Positions 9,420 through 19,242 are shown, counted from the stretch's first letter. The stretch is DNA of 64,000 bases from Aequorivita sp. HC6-5 (GCA_905182755.1 CAJJCS010000001.1:138945-202944), one strand, 5' to 3'. Notes: a model not told the origin generated them from the letters alone. Made by a program: numbers and translations.

Positions 9420-10976
9420 GTGGCTATAGACACTTCTAATAGTATAGACGAAACAAAAACTGGTAAAGATTTATACTCCTACCAAAAAGGGGCAATTGAT
9501 AAAATATTTACTGCATTTGATGATGCCCCCGAGGATTATCATTTGCTTTACCAATTACCAACTGGTGGAGGGAAAACAGTTATTTTTTCTGAGATTGTAA
9601 GGCAATACCTTAAAAACCACAACAAACGTGTCCTGATAATGACACACCGTATTGAACTATTAACTCAAACCTCCAAAATGCTCACAGAGTTTGGGGTTAT
9701 AAATAAAGTAGTTAATAGTACTGCAAACCTTGATGACCAAGACCAATATAGCTGTTTTGTTGCTATGGTGGAAACGCTCAACAATAGACTTCAAGACGAA
9801 AAATTTGATATCAGTAACATTGGGCTGGTAATTATAGATGAGGCGCATTACAACTCCTTTACAAAGTTATTTGGCTATTTTGATAAGTCTTTTATTCTAG
9901 GTGTGACTGCAACACCTTTGAGTTCAAACATCAAACTGCCTATGAATGACAACTACAATGAACTCATTGTAGGGGAAACCATTGAGGCTTTGATAGAAAA
10001 CGAGTTTTTATCTAGGGCAAACACCTATAGTTACAACGTAGGGCTAACTTCTCTAGAAATTGGCGCCAATGGTGATTACACGGTTAAATCTTCTGAAGAT
10101 TTATACACCACCAATGATATGCTTAGCAAGCTCATGCATGCCTATGAGGAGCATTCTAAGGGCAAAAAGACCTTGATATTTAACAACGGTATCAATACCT
10201 CTTTACACGTATATGACGCTTTTAATTATGCAGGATACCCTGTAAGACACCTAGATAATACGGCAACCAAAAAACAAAGACAAGAAATTCTAGAGTGGTT
10301 TCACGTAACACCAGATGCTATTTTAACATCTGTTAGTATTTTAACAACAGGTTTTGATGAGCCAACGGTAGAGTCTATTATTTTAAATAGAGCTACCAAG
10401 TCTTTGACCCTGTATTACCAAATGATTGGTCGTGGTTCTCGTATTTTGAAAAACAAATCCACCTTTGATGTTATAGATCTGGGTAATAATTTTCACCGTT
10501 TTGGACCTTGGGGTGCAGATTTGGATTGGCAACGTATCTTTAGATCACCAAACTACTACCTAGATAACCTCATGGATGATGAAGAGCTGGAAAGCTACTT
10601 TATTTATGAGATGCCAGAAGAGTTAAGGGCAGAGTTTTCTAAATCAGAGAACGTCACTTTTGATATTAAAAAAGCCTATACAGACTCTGTGAAGGGAGGA
10701 CACTCCTCTAAGGTTATATTAGAGCGTTCTATTGCCCAACATGCTTTAATATGCACTCAAAACAGCGAAGATGTGTATGACGCTTTAATCTTAGCAAAGA
10801 AATTGGGTGATGATATAGATTTTAGAATAGAGCGCTATTCAAAATGTATAAGTAAAAGCACGCACAATTTTATAAGTTGGCTTAAAAATGATTACCGTTT
10901 AAAACTTCGCAGTCACCTAAGAGAAAATTTTGATGACATCTATGAAGGCATCCATGGGCATCCCCCAGTAGAGTAA
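9420..10976 (+). CDS. DEAD/DEAH box helicase (RadD/type III restriction-like)
   Basis: A 518-residue superfamily 2 helicase with motif I LPTGGGKTVIF near residue 47, motif Ia MTHRIEL, motif II IIDEAHYNS, motif III VTATPLS and motif VI MIGRGSRIL. The core resembles the helicase part of type III restriction enzymes and RadD. No methylase or nuclease neighbour is present, so it is probably a stand-alone repair helicase and not part of a restriction system. The start is GTG, the first start codon after the candidate promoter. The C-terminal 130 residues carry no motif I recognise. Confidence 0.84.
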   Translation: MAIDTSNSIDETKTGKDLYSYQKGAIDKIFTAFDDAPEDYHLLYQLPTGGGKTVIFSEIVRQYLKNHNKRVLIMTHRIELLTQTSKMLTEFGVINKVVNSTANLDDQDQYSCFVAMVETLNNRLQDEKFDISNIGLVIIDEAHYNSFTKLFGYFDKSFILGVTATPLSSNIKLPMNDNYNELIVGETIEALIENEFLSRANTYSYNVGLTSLEIGANGDYTVKSSEDLYTTNDMLSKLMHAYEEHSKGKKTLIFNNGINTSLHVYDAFNYAGYPVRHLDNTATKKQRQEILEWFHVTPDAILTSVSILTTGFDEPTVESIILNRATKSLTLYYQMIGRGSRILKNKSTFDVIDLGNNFHRFGPWGADLDWQRIFRSPNYYLDNLMDDEELESYFIYEMPEELRAEFSKSENVTFDIKKAYTDSVKGGHSSKVILERSIAQHALICTQNSEDVYDALILAKKLGDDIDFRIERYSKCISKSTHNFISWLKNDYRLKLRSHLRENFDDIYEGIHGHPPVE

Positions 10977-10984
10977 TAAAAACA

Positions 10985-11888
10985 TTACTCATCTTTTCTA
11001 GGATGGAATTTTTCAATAGTTTCTTGTAAAAAAGAAGTTTCTATGTGCGTGTAAATTTCTGTGGTGGTAATGCTTTGATGCCCTAACATTTGCTGTATTG
11101 CTCTTAAATCTGCGCCATTTTCTAGTAAATGGGTAGCAAAAGAGTGTCTAAATGTGTGTGGGCTTATTACTTTATCAATACCTGTCTTTTCTACCAATTG
11201 TTTTATAATTGTAAATATCATGGCTCTTGTGAGCTGGTTTCCTCTTCTATTTAAAAATAAGGTGTCTTGGGCCTTAGGTGCTATTTTTTGATGTACCCGA
11301 ACTTCTTTGCGGTATAATTCTATGTATTTTATGGTAGTGTCTCCAATAGGTACAAAACGTTGTTTATCTCCCTTACCTGTAATTTTTATAAAACCTTCTT
11401 TAAAGAATAAATCTGAAATTTTAAGTGAGGTTAATTCGCTTACTCTTAAGCCGCAGCCGTAGAGGGTTTCAAGTATTGCCCTGTTGCGTTCTCCTTGAGC
11501 ACCACTAAGGTCTATGGCTTTAATGAGTTGGTCTATTTCTTCTATAGCGAGGGTATCTGGAAGTTTCCTGCCAATTTTTGGGCTTTCAATAAGCTCTAAA
11601 GGATTTGTTTCTCTGTAGTTTTCGAAGATGAGATAATTAAAAAAACCTTTAAGACCAGAGATAATTCTACTTTGAGATCTTGGATTTACCTCTTTTGCTA
11701 TGGTGTAAATAAATTCTTGTATTACTTCTGGCTTAATTGCAATAGGAGTAGTGTGTATTTTAGAATCATCAAGCCATGTTATTAATTTTTTTATATCCAA
11801 GCCATAGTTGCTTATTGAGTTTTCTGAGAGTCCTCTTTCTATTCTCAAATAGCTTTGGATAGTCTTTTAATGCCTGTTGCCATTTCAT
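10985..11888 (-). CDS. xerD: Site-specific tyrosine recombinase XerD, frameshifted near the start
   Basis: The C-terminal catalytic domain has GLRVSEL (first Arg), HTFRHSFATHL (His-x-x-Arg) and LGHQSITTTEIYTH (His and nucleophilic Tyr). The tracked ORF lacks the N-terminus, but the other frame supplies ATG AAA TGG CAA CAG (MKWQQALKDY), joining at 11854-11862 if one extra C is removed to give DYQSYLRIERGLSEN. That gives about 300 residues, the normal XerD size. XerC/D resolve chromosome dimers at dif during division. It converges on the helicase with 8 bp between them. Confidence 0.9.
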
Positions 11889-11998
11889 GGGGTTGGGTCT
11901 CTAAAGTTTTAAATTTAAAACAAATTAAAGATACGAATAACAAATGTGTTAACCCTAGTATAAGTATATTTGATATGTAACCATTAAAAATATATCAA

Positions 11999-12538
11999 TT
12001 GAAAAATTTAGCAATAATAGTAGCTGCTTTTTTTATAAGTACTACCGTATTTTCTCAGGAGTTAGACCTGGGAATTAAACTAGGATCTAATTTCGCATCC
12101 ATAAGTGATGCCCAACAAGGCTCGTCATCAAGAACTGGATTTCAGGCAGGTGCTTTTGCGGGTATTAAATTTAATGAAAAAACAGCAATACAATTGGAAG
12201 TTTTGTATTCTCAACAAGGCGCAGCATTTTGATGCTCAGATTTTGAATTAACCTATGTAAACCTTCCTTTGGTCTTTAAATATTATCTAGCTGGCGGTTT
12301 AAACCTTCAAGTTGGGCCTCAGTTTGGGATTTTAGTTGATGATAATGTTAAGGAGTTGTATACTGAAGTTGTTCAGGCGCAAAGCTCTGATGTCTCAGGA
12401 ATTATAGGACTAGGGTATGACCTTCCTTTTGGTCTGCGGGTTGAAGGGAGATATAATTTTGGCTTTACAGATGTCTTAAAAGACCTCAGTGGAAAAAATT
12501 CTGTGGTAACCCTGGCTGTAGGTTTTTCATTTTTATAA
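11999..12538 (+). CDS. Small outer-membrane beta-barrel protein (porin family), interrupted by an in-frame stop
   Basis: A signal peptide (MKNLAIIVAAFFISTTVFSQ) is followed by LGIKLGSNFASISD, a pattern typical of PorT-like or OmpW-like flavobacterial barrels, and the protein ends in VTLAVGFSFL with a C-terminal Phe-Leu. The two tracked ORFs are in the same frame and separated by one TGA at 12230. Reading FDAQ in place of the stop requires one extra T and one missing base about 12 nt later, so two compensating indels are possible, as is a true nonsense mutation. The start is TTG, with no nearby ATG. About 179 residues if repaired. Confidence 0.68.
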
Positions 12539-12606
12539 GATTTTATTGCTTAACATTTAAAAAAATGCACGCCTTCGTATCCACTTTTTTATTGCTGTAA
12601 ATAGTG

Positions 12607-12614
12607 TATTTTTG
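12607..12614 (+). promoter_or_regulatory. Candidate -7 box upstream of the second barrel gene
   Basis: TATTTTTG matches TAnnTTTG, 26 bp before the ATG at 12640. No -33 element at canonical spacing. Confidence 0.4.
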
Positions 12615-12639
12615 TGGTATAATTATAAATAAAAAGAAC

Positions 12640-13176
12640 ATGAAAAATATACTTCTACTGCTTTGCTTTTTTGCAGGGTTTTCTATCATCCAGGCTCAAG
12701 AACAATACAATGATTCAAAGGGGTTTAGAGCAGGATTTGCGGCAGGGTACCTCTCTGAAATTGAATCTATTGGAGGTAGCGTGGATTTACTATATCAAAT
12801 CGATCAAAAGTGGAGTTTTGGAATCACTACTTTATTCACCGTAAATGAATTACCTAATAAAGAGCGTCTAAAGTGGTTTACCACAGATTTAAATGCTCGT
12901 TATAAGGTATACGATGAATTTTATATGCTAGCAGGAGGTCAATATTTGTATCAAACACTTATAGAGAAAACATATATTGGTGGTTTTGAATCTGGAGAAC
13001 AGGCAGTAAAAGACTCAAATTTTGGAGCTAATATTGGTGCAGGATATATCTATCATTTACTGAGTAACGCTAATGTATTTGCAGAAATAAAATACACGCT
13101 ATTGGCAGATGAGTCAGTACCCGTGCAAAGCTCAGGTTATATGCAGGCAAGAATTGGCATGGTCTTCGACCTATAG
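12640..13176 (+). CDS. Outer-membrane beta-barrel protein (OmpW/PorT-like), function unknown
   Basis: A 178-residue exported protein. The signal peptide MKNILLLLCFFAGFSIIQAQ is followed by alternating aromatic/hydrophobic strands (GFAAGYLSEIESIGGSVDLLYQ, AGGQYLYQT, IGAGYIYHLL) and the C-terminus ARIGMVFDL, typical of an eight-stranded outer-membrane barrel. The ATG at 12640 replaces the tracked start because it begins the signal peptide. It follows a similar barrel gene in the same direction. A perfect terminator-like hairpin follows. Substrate or partner unknown. Confidence 0.72.
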   Translation: MKNILLLLCFFAGFSIIQAQEQYNDSKGFRAGFAAGYLSEIESIGGSVDLLYQIDQKWSFGITTLFTVNELPNKERLKWFTTDLNARYKVYDEFYMLAGGQYLYQTLIEKTYIGGFESGEQAVKDSNFGANIGAGYIYHLLSNANVFAEIKYTLLADESVPVQSSGYMQARIGMVFDL

Positions 13177-13196
13177 AAAAACCAAAGAAAGGTTTA

Positions 13197-13229
13197 AAAA
13201 CGAAAGAAGTCAATTTCTTTCGTTTTTTT
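13197..13229 (+). terminator. Rho-independent terminator after the barrel gene
   Basis: AAAACGAAAGAA pairs with TTCTTTCGTTTT around a short loop and is followed by a T run. It sits 20 bp after the barrel stop and just before the aroQ promoter, insulating aroQ. Confidence 0.8.
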
Positions 13230-13235
13230 ATTTTC

Positions 13236-13243
13236 TATATTTG
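13236..13243 (+). promoter_or_regulatory. aroQ -7 box, 4 nt from the start codon
   Basis: TATATTTG matches TAnnTTTG exactly; its last G is followed by only AAAC before the aroQ ATG. With the usual 4-7 nt distance to the transcription start, the message would begin at or next to the ATG, that is, be leaderless. Confidence 0.6.
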
Positions 13244-13247
13244 AAAC

Positions 13248-13667
13248 ATGAAACTCAAGATAATTAATGGTCCAAATTTAAACTTGCTAGGAACCCGTGA
13301 AACGGCTATTTACGGTACTGCTTCTTTTGAGTCTTTTTTTTTAGTCTTGCTAAAGAAATATCCTAAGATAGAATTGTCTTATTTTCAATCTAATATTGAA
13401 GGAGAACTCATCGATAGCCTCCAAGAGGCAGGTTTTGAGTATGATGGTATTATATTAAATGCGGGAGCTTATTCCCATACATCTATTGGTATTGGAGATA
13501 CTGTAAAGGCTATTGATAGCCCAGTGGTAGAGGTGCATATCTCTAACACATTTTCTCGAGAAGAGTATCGGCACAAATCTTATATATCTGCGGGAGCTAA
13601 AGGAGTAATACTAGGGTTTGGTCTTGAAAGTTATACATTAGCCATAGAGAGTTTCTTGTCTATATAG
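13248..13667 (+). CDS. aroQ: 3-dehydroquinate dehydratase, type II
   Basis: A 139-residue protein with the type II dehydroquinase signature: INGPNLNLLGTRE at the N-terminus, the flexible-loop Tyr in ETAIYGT, QSNIEGELID, ILNAGAYSHTSIGI and VEVHISN. It converts 3-dehydroquinate to 3-dehydroshikimate in the shikimate pathway, as a dodecamer in the cytoplasm. Start at ATG and length are standard. In many flavobacteria, as I recall, aroQ lies directly divergent from xerD; here two barrel genes stand between them. Confidence 0.95.
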   Translation: MKLKIINGPNLNLLGTRETAIYGTASFESFFLVLLKKYPKIELSYFQSNIEGELIDSLQEAGFEYDGIILNAGAYSHTSIGIGDTVKAIDSPVVEVHISNTFSREEYRHKSYISAGAKGVILGFGLESYTLAIESFLSI

Positions 13668-13801
13668 TTACACTGCTAACGGCCTTACTTTCTTATATAC
13701 TTTACCAACATCATAGTTTTATAAAAGCCAATCTTTTTGTTTATCGCCTTTGCTATAGTAGCATAAAAAGAGCCTATATTAAACCTTAAAATAGCCAGTT
13801 A

Positions 13802-14479
13802 ATGACAACAAGCGTATCACCATCATCACTAATTTTTTTACAAAAACTTCGAGAAAACAATCATAAAGATTGGATGCAAGACCATAAAAAAGAATACCTA
13901 GCAAGTGAGGTTTCTTTAAAAGAGCTTTACAAGGAGATATTAATGGGGCTCGGGGTTACTGATGAAATTGAAAAACAGAAAATTTTCAGAATCAATAGAG
14001 ATGTAAGATTTAGCAATAATAAAACACCTTATAATTCTCACAGAAGTGTGAGTTGGAGTAGAGCAGGAGCTTCAAGGCGTGGCAGCTATTATTTAAGGAT
14101 AGAGCCAGGCAAATGCGCTATAGGAGGTGGTTTTTTTGGCCCTGAGCCGCAAGATTTATTACGCATAAGGAAAGAATTTGAGATGGATAGCGAGCCCATT
14201 AGGGCTATTTTAGATCAAAAGGAATTCAAGAAATTTTATAAAAACTTCAATCAAGAGTATAAGGTTAAAACAGCTCCAAAAGGTTTTGACACCCTTGATC
14301 CTAATATAGATTTAATACGACTAAAAAGTTTTTTTGTAGTGCATGAATTTACAGACGCTCAGGTGCAATCACCAAACTTTGCTGCTACCGTATTGAAAGC
14401 CTTTGAACTGTTAAGACCTTATTTTGATTATATGAGTGATGTACTCACCACAGATCTCAATGGAGCATCAACACTTTAA
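13802..14479 (+). CDS. DUF2461 (TIGR02453) family protein
   Basis: A 225-residue protein matching the DUF2461 pattern: FLQKLRENNHKDWMQDHKKEY at the N-terminus, FRINRDVRFSNNKTPYN in the middle and YYLRIEPGKCAIGGGFFGPEP later. The family is widespread and uncharacterised. The start is the ATG immediately upstream of the conserved region. It stands alone on its strand with 130 bp of noncoding sequence before it. Confidence 0.85.
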   Translation: MTTSVSPSSLIFLQKLRENNHKDWMQDHKKEYLASEVSLKELYKEILMGLGVTDEIEKQKIFRINRDVRFSNNKTPYNSHRSVSWSRAGASRRGSYYLRIEPGKCAIGGGFFGPEPQDLLRIRKEFEMDSEPIRAILDQKEFKKFYKNFNQEYKVKTAPKGFDTLDPNIDLIRLKSFFVVHEFTDAQVQSPNFAATVLKAFELLRPYFDYMSDVLTTDLNGASTL

Positions 14480-14491
14480 AATAAAATATAT

Positions 14492-14893
14492 TTAGTTTGA
14501 AATTTCAAACCGCATAATATTGCTTTTTAAACGCTCTTTGGTAAGGTTAATTATACGTTTGTTAAAAGCAGATGTATCGGCGGTATAGCGCTGGTATTCT
14601 TCTGTTGTAAATTGGCCAATAAACATACCTTTTAATGAATTGCTGAACTTAATATCTTTGTTCAAAGCATTGTCAATGTATTGAAGTCTTTTTTCAATAG
14701 TTAGGTTGTAATATACATTTTTGTGCTTTGTTATATAATTTTTAAAGACCAATACCAAAAGATCATTTTGAAGCTTGGCTATAGGACGAAGGGTGTCGTT
14801 TTGAAAATATTCTTCTTTACTCATTCCCTGAGTAATTATAGCATTGGGAATTTTAGGTCTATTAGCTAGTAATTGGGTATCACGTGTATCCAT
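14492..14893 (-). CDS. Conserved hypothetical protein (labelled glyoxalase in some Bacteroidota genomes)
   Basis: A 133-residue soluble protein, no signal peptide and no membrane segment. The core LRPIAKLQNDLLVLVFKNY and the C-terminal GMFIGQFTTEEYQRY match a small Bacteroidota family that I remember carrying the name glyoxalase, for which nothing in the sequence (no metal-binding His/Glu pattern) gives support. The function is unknown. It converges on the DUF2461 gene. Confidence 0.6.
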   Translation of the reverse strand: MDTRDTQLLANRPKIPNAIITQGMSKEEYFQNDTLRPIAKLQNDLLVLVFKNYITKHKNVYYNLTIEKRLQYIDNALNKDIKFSNSLKGMFIGQFTTEEYQRYTADTSAFNKRIINLTKERLKSNIMRFEISN

Positions 14894-15004
14894 AACAATT
14901 CATCTTTTTATAAAGATAGGTGTTGTGAGGGTTCTTTTTTATAATCTCAGCTCAAGTTATAAACATGCCTCTAAAAATTTCTTTGTTGTTGAGAAATATA
15001 AAAT

Positions 15005-15037
15005 AAAAACCCCATAAGCGCTCGCTCATGGGGTTTT
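15005..15037 (-). terminator. Rho-independent terminator after the BNR-propeller gene
   Basis: AAAACCCCAT pairs with ATGGGGTTTT; on the minus strand the hairpin is followed by a T-rich tract, 20 bp after the stop of the large minus-strand gene. Confidence 0.8.
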
Positions 15038-15057
15038 TTCATTTCGAAATGTAAGTA

Positions 15058-18000
15058 TTAGTCCTTAGCTAAAAATACCTCTTTGGTTTTTATAACAGGT
15101 AGTTCCAAATCATTTTTTTCAAGAGCTTTATAAAAAGTACTTACCTGTTTATCCATGATTTTTTGAAAGCGAACTTTCTCTGTAGTAAATTCCTCACTGA
15201 TTAAATCAAAGTTGTTTTTTAAAGAACCTCCAACACGATCATAACTAGTTGCAATGTTACTGTATAATTCTCCCATACGCTCACGTAATTCTGGTTCTGC
15301 GCTGGCTACATAATTATCTCCAGTTGTAACAACCAAATCTGTTCTAAGGGCCTCTAAGGCATCCCAAGTTTTTTGTGCTTGTTTGCTCTTTTTTGCTCCA
15401 GATGCTATTACTTGTTTGGCTTTAGATTGTATTTGATTTATCTCATATACAAGGTAGGCTAAGTCTTCAACCATAGCAAACATAGTCTGGGTTAGGGCTT
15501 CTTGTTCTTTACGCTCTGTAAGGGTTGTTAAAGAATTACTATCATATTTAGTCTCTATGATATGCTCATAGGTTTGTTTCCCTTTTTTAAGCACTACTTT
15601 GTATTGTCCCTGTGGTACACGAGGGGAGGTAAACCCTCCAAAAGAGAGCGTTTTTGCAGCTGCCATTTTTGGGTTATTTGTATTAAATCCCCAGTTAACA
15701 ATATTAATACCCTTAGATTTTCCTGGACTAAGAGAAATAATTTTATTTCCTTTCATGTCTTGAATCTCTAGGGTCATTTTCCCGAAAGTATGTCGCTTCT
15801 TTAAATAGTAGATAATACGAGCAGCGGTAGATTTGTTTTGCCCTACAAACTGTGTTTCTGCACCAAAAGAACCTGCAAAACCACTCTCTTCTAACATTGT
15901 AAAAGGTTGTGTTTTAAAGAAATGTGTCTTTTTTGCTAATACTTCTTGGCTCAATTCTCTTAAGGGGCTTATATCATCAATTATAATTACGCCTCTACCG
16001 TGGGTTCCCATGACAATGTCATTGGTTCTTTTTTGCATATCAATAAAGTGTACTGCAACAGGTGGCATGTTATTGGTGAATTGAGACCATCCTTTTCCGC
16101 CATTAATGGTAACGTAAAGACCCATTTCTGTTCCTAAAAACAATAAGTCTTCATTTACGTAGTCTTCCTGAATATTTCTAACAAAAGCATTTTCTTGAAT
16201 GTCTTTTGATATGATACTGCTCCACGTTTTACCGTAATCTGTGGTTTTCATGGCATATGGTTTCATGTCTCCCATAGTATGTCCGTCAAAAACGGCATAA
16301 GCAGTTGCTTTTGAATGTACACTAGCCTCTATATGATATACCCATGTATTTGCTGGGATACCTGTTAGATTGGCGGTAACATTACTCCAAGACTTACCTG
16401 CGTCTGTGGTTACTTGAACATTTCCGTCATCGGTACCAATCCATAGTACATTTTGATCAAGGGGTGACTCTGCAATGGTAAAAATAGTAGTATGGTTTTC
16501 AGCACCACTATTATCTACAGAAAGTCCTCCAGATTTTGATTGATCTTGTTTTGTCTTGTCATTGGTGGTAAGATCTGGAGAAATAATGTTCCAGGTATCT
16601 CCCATATCTTCACTTACATGTAAAAATTGGCTTGCCATGTAAAATCTATCTGGTTGGTGCTGGCTCACTGCCATTGGTGCATTCCAATTAAATCGTAGTT
16701 CTGGGTCACCCTTTTTAGGTAGTGGTTGTACGGTCTTGGTGCGGTTACGATCAATATCATAGCGCCATACATTTTCTGCACCTTGCATTTCAGAATATAC
16801 AATGTTTTTTGTAGGATGTTTTAATACTCTAAAACCATCACCATAACCAACACTATTCCAGTCTCGTGCATTTACACCTCCTGGAGAAGAAGAAGGGCCG
16901 TACCAAGAACCATTGTCTTGAAGGCCTCCATATACGTTATAGGGCTCCTTATCATCTACACTAATGTGGTAAAACTGTGATAGGGGTAAGTTTTCTACAA
17001 TTTCGAAGGTAGTTCCTCCGTTCCAAGAGCGGTACACACCACCATCTGTTCCAGAGAATATTACATCACTATCATTAACATGAAAGGCAAAGTCATGAAT
17101 ATCACTATGCATGTTTCCTAAACTTTTAAACGTTTTTCCACCATCACGGCTTAAAGAACCATTTAGTCCTCCCTTTAATACAACCTCTGGATTTTTTGGA
17201 TCTATTACAATTCTAGAGAAATAAAATGGTCTCACTACTAGTCCAAAATCATTATTTAAGTGCTCCCAAGAGCCTCCTGCATTGGTAGATTTCCATAAAC
17301 CGTTTTTACTTTTTTCTTCTGTTTCTAAAACAGCATATAAAATACTAGCATCACTAGGAGCAACCGCAATTGCGATTCTTCCTAGTTTACCCTCAGGAAA
17401 ACCACTGTGTATTTTATCCCAAGAGGCTCCTGCGTTTGTAGATTTGTAGAGAGCACTGTTCATTCCTCCAGAGTTAAAACCCCACCCAGAGCGTCTAAAC
17501 TGCCACATAGAAGCATACAGTATATTTGGATTTGTTGGGTCCATGATTACATCACTTACTCCGGTTGAAGGACCAATGTATAATATCTTACTCCAAGAGG
17601 CGCCTCCGTCTGTTGTTTTGTATACACCTCTATCTTGGCTGTCTCCCCAAAGAGCTCCTAAAACACCTACATAGATTTCTTGATTGTTTTCTGGGTTAAT
17701 AACAACAGAGGTGATTCTTTCACTGTTTTCAAAACCAGGTACTTCTTTAAAATTCGCACCACCATCTGTAGATCTAAACAAACCATCTCCAATAGAGACA
17801 GAGTTTCGTGTCCAGGTCTCTCCTGTACCTACCCAGATGTTTTGATCTGGATTTGTAGGGTCAAGAGTTACCACACCAATAGATTGCACGTGCTTATCAA
17901 AAATAGGGGCGAAGGTAGCGCCACCATCATTAGATTTCCAAACACCACCACCAGCAGTTCCTGCATATAAAATACGAGGGTTTGTTGGGTGGCTTTCTAG

Positions 18001-18153
18001 ATCGTTGATACGGCCACTCATAAGGGCTGGTCCTATTTGGCGCGCACGCATGTCACCAAATAATTCTTTCCCTTTTAAAGAGATTTCTTCCTGGGCATTT
18101 CCAGGCAATGAAAAAATAAGGGTTACTAACAAAGAAAGCAGTATTCTTTTCAT
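15058..18153 (-). CDS. Secreted sortilin/VPS10-like BNR-repeat (glycosyl hydrolase-like) protein
   Basis: About 1031 residues with a signal peptide (MKRILLSLLVTLIFSLPGNAQ). The first 750 residues contain about eleven Asp-box (BNR) motifs of type S/T-x-D/N-x-G-x-T/S-W/F, for example SNDGGATF, STDGGANF, TTDGGASW, SRDGGKTF, TTDAGKSW and TTDYGKTW, the pattern of a VPS10/sortilin-like beta-propeller often labelled glycosyl hydrolase. The C-terminal 250 residues are helical and without a sorting tail I can see. Catalysis is not shown; such propellers bind or cleave glycans or act as scaffolds. The ATG at 18153 begins the signal peptide and is preferred to 18162. Confidence 0.85.
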   Translation of the reverse strand: MKRILLSLLVTLIFSLPGNAQEEISLKGKELFGDMRARQIGPALMSGRINDLESHPTNPRILYAGTAGGGVWKSNDGGATFAPIFDKHVQSIGVVTLDPTNPDQNIWVGTGETWTRNSVSIGDGLFRSTDGGANFKEVPGFENSERITSVVINPENNQEIYVGVLGALWGDSQDRGVYKTTDGGASWSKILYIGPSTGVSDVIMDPTNPNILYASMWQFRRSGWGFNSGGMNSALYKSTNAGASWDKIHSGFPEGKLGRIAIAVAPSDASILYAVLETEEKSKNGLWKSTNAGGSWEHLNNDFGLVVRPFYFSRIVIDPKNPEVVLKGGLNGSLSRDGGKTFKSLGNMHSDIHDFAFHVNDSDVIFSGTDGGVYRSWNGGTTFEIVENLPLSQFYHISVDDKEPYNVYGGLQDNGSWYGPSSSPGGVNARDWNSVGYGDGFRVLKHPTKNIVYSEMQGAENVWRYDIDRNRTKTVQPLPKKGDPELRFNWNAPMAVSQHQPDRFYMASQFLHVSEDMGDTWNIISPDLTTNDKTKQDQSKSGGLSVDNSGAENHTTIFTIAESPLDQNVLWIGTDDGNVQVTTDAGKSWSNVTANLTGIPANTWVYHIEASVHSKATAYAVFDGHTMGDMKPYAMKTTDYGKTWSSIISKDIQENAFVRNIQEDYVNEDLLFLGTEMGLYVTINGGKGWSQFTNNMPPVAVHFIDMQKRTNDIVMGTHGRGVIIIDDISPLRELSQEVLAKKTHFFKTQPFTMLEESGFAGSFGAETQFVGQNKSTAARIIYYLKKRHTFGKMTLEIQDMKGNKIISLSPGKSKGINIVNWGFNTNNPKMAAAKTLSFGGFTSPRVPQGQYKVVLKKGKQTYEHIIETKYDSNSLTTLTERKEQEALTQTMFAMVEDLAYLVYEINQIQSKAKQVIASGAKKSKQAQKTWDALEALRTDLVVTTGDNYVASAEPELRERMGELYSNIATSYDRVGGSLKNNFDLISEEFTTEKVRFQKIMDKQVSTFYKALEKNDLELPVIKTKEVFLAKD

Positions 18154-18194
18154 AAGATACATATTAGGATTGTTGGTTAATTTATTGTGTGAAG

Positions 18195-18236
18195 TAAAAA
18201 AAAATCCTCACGTCTTGAGAGGATTTTTTATTTGTT
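18195..18236 (-). terminator. Terminator after the LolA-like gene
   Basis: AAAATCCTC pairs with GAGGATTTT around CACGTCTTGA-like loop sequence, with a long T run on the minus strand, 11 bp downstream of the minus-strand stop at 18247. Confidence 0.8.
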
Positions 18237-18246
18237 TGGTTTTGTA

Positions 18247-18984
18247 TTATTTTTCTTCAGGGAACGCAAAAAATGCTTTATCTACATCAGGGTTAAGCAC
18301 TATCTCTTTCACATTAATAGGTTGTCCACCCTGATCTATTGAAAAAGGAAAATATAATCCTTCTGACTCCTGGTAATCGCTAAATCCTGAGGTAGACATT
18401 TGTCCTTTTGCAGGTCCAGAATTCATTGTTGTTTCTACAATAATTGGAACATAGTTTTCTGTTTCAAAGTAATAGAAAGAAACCGTTGGCTCTTCTTTAC
18501 CATCTACCATAACAGGCTTTTGTGTTAGTTTTATTTTAAAGGTTTCTGTTCCCTCTTTAGTTTCTTTACCAAGGTACTCAACAGTGTACCCCTTTTCTTT
18601 GTAATTTAAAAAAGGAGAAGGGAAGTCTTGGTTATTTGTCTTCATCATCTCTGTGGTTTCTGTATCACTTTTTTCAGGAAGCATCGTCATAAAATTAGTA
18701 GTCCACATGGTCTCTCCATCAAATGACATCATGGTCATCTCTTGCCCTTGCATATTTATTTTGACGAGTTGTTTACCGTCTTTTGTACTGTATATTTCAA
18801 TAGGGATTTCCATGCCTTGAGCATTTATCGCACCGAGCATTTTAGTTCCTTCAAGTGCATTCCAGGCAGCTTCTCCACCAGTATTTTCAAAGTAATTACT
18901 TAGGATTTCATCAGCAGTTTGTGCTGTCATTGGTGCTACTGCTAGTAACGTTAGTGCAACAAATAAATTTTTTAATGTTTTCAT
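18247..18984 (-). CDS. Exported LolA/outer-membrane lipoprotein-sorting-like protein
   Basis: A 245-residue protein with signal peptide MKTLKNLFVALTLLAVAPMTAQ. The repeated beta-strand pattern (MEIPIEIYSTKDGKQLVKINMQG, MMSFDGETMW, YYFETENYVPI, YFPFSI) is that of the LolA/LolB-like half-barrel family. Flavobacteria carry many such paralogues of unknown cargo; it is not the canonical lolA by context. A terminator separates it from the propeller gene downstream. Confidence 0.7.
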   Translation of the reverse strand: MKTLKNLFVALTLLAVAPMTAQTADEILSNYFENTGGEAAWNALEGTKMLGAINAQGMEIPIEIYSTKDGKQLVKINMQGQEMTMMSFDGETMWTTNFMTMLPEKSDTETTEMMKTNNQDFPSPFLNYKEKGYTVEYLGKETKEGTETFKIKLTQKPVMVDGKEEPTVSFYYFETENYVPIIVETTMNSGPAKGQMSTSGFSDYQESEGLYFPFSIDQGGQPINVKEIVLNPDVDKAFFAFPEEK

Positions 18985-19242
18985 AAAAGTATAATATATT
19001 ATTAATGGTGATTTAAAAGTAAGACGTTTTAATTTTAAAAAAGTTACACGCTTTTCATTTTTTTTAGTTTATAAAAATGGGCGCTCTTACATATTCTTTC
19101 AAAAATAGAAAATTGTACTCATTAATTTTAATAATATGGGTGGTTTTTTAAAAGATGGCACCACCGGTTATCACTAATTTAATGAGTCATTGTTACTTTA
19201 AAATTTATTTAAAAAGTATCTTTATACTTAAATTTCACACCT

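Noticed and set aside
9420-10976. Restriction-modification or defence system around the DEAD/DEAH helicase
   Set aside because: No methylase, nuclease or other defence gene lies nearby; neighbours are yebC and xerD.
10985-11888. Tyrosine recombinase as part of a mobile element
   Set aside because: The sequence and length are those of housekeeping XerD and no element ends or cargo flank it.
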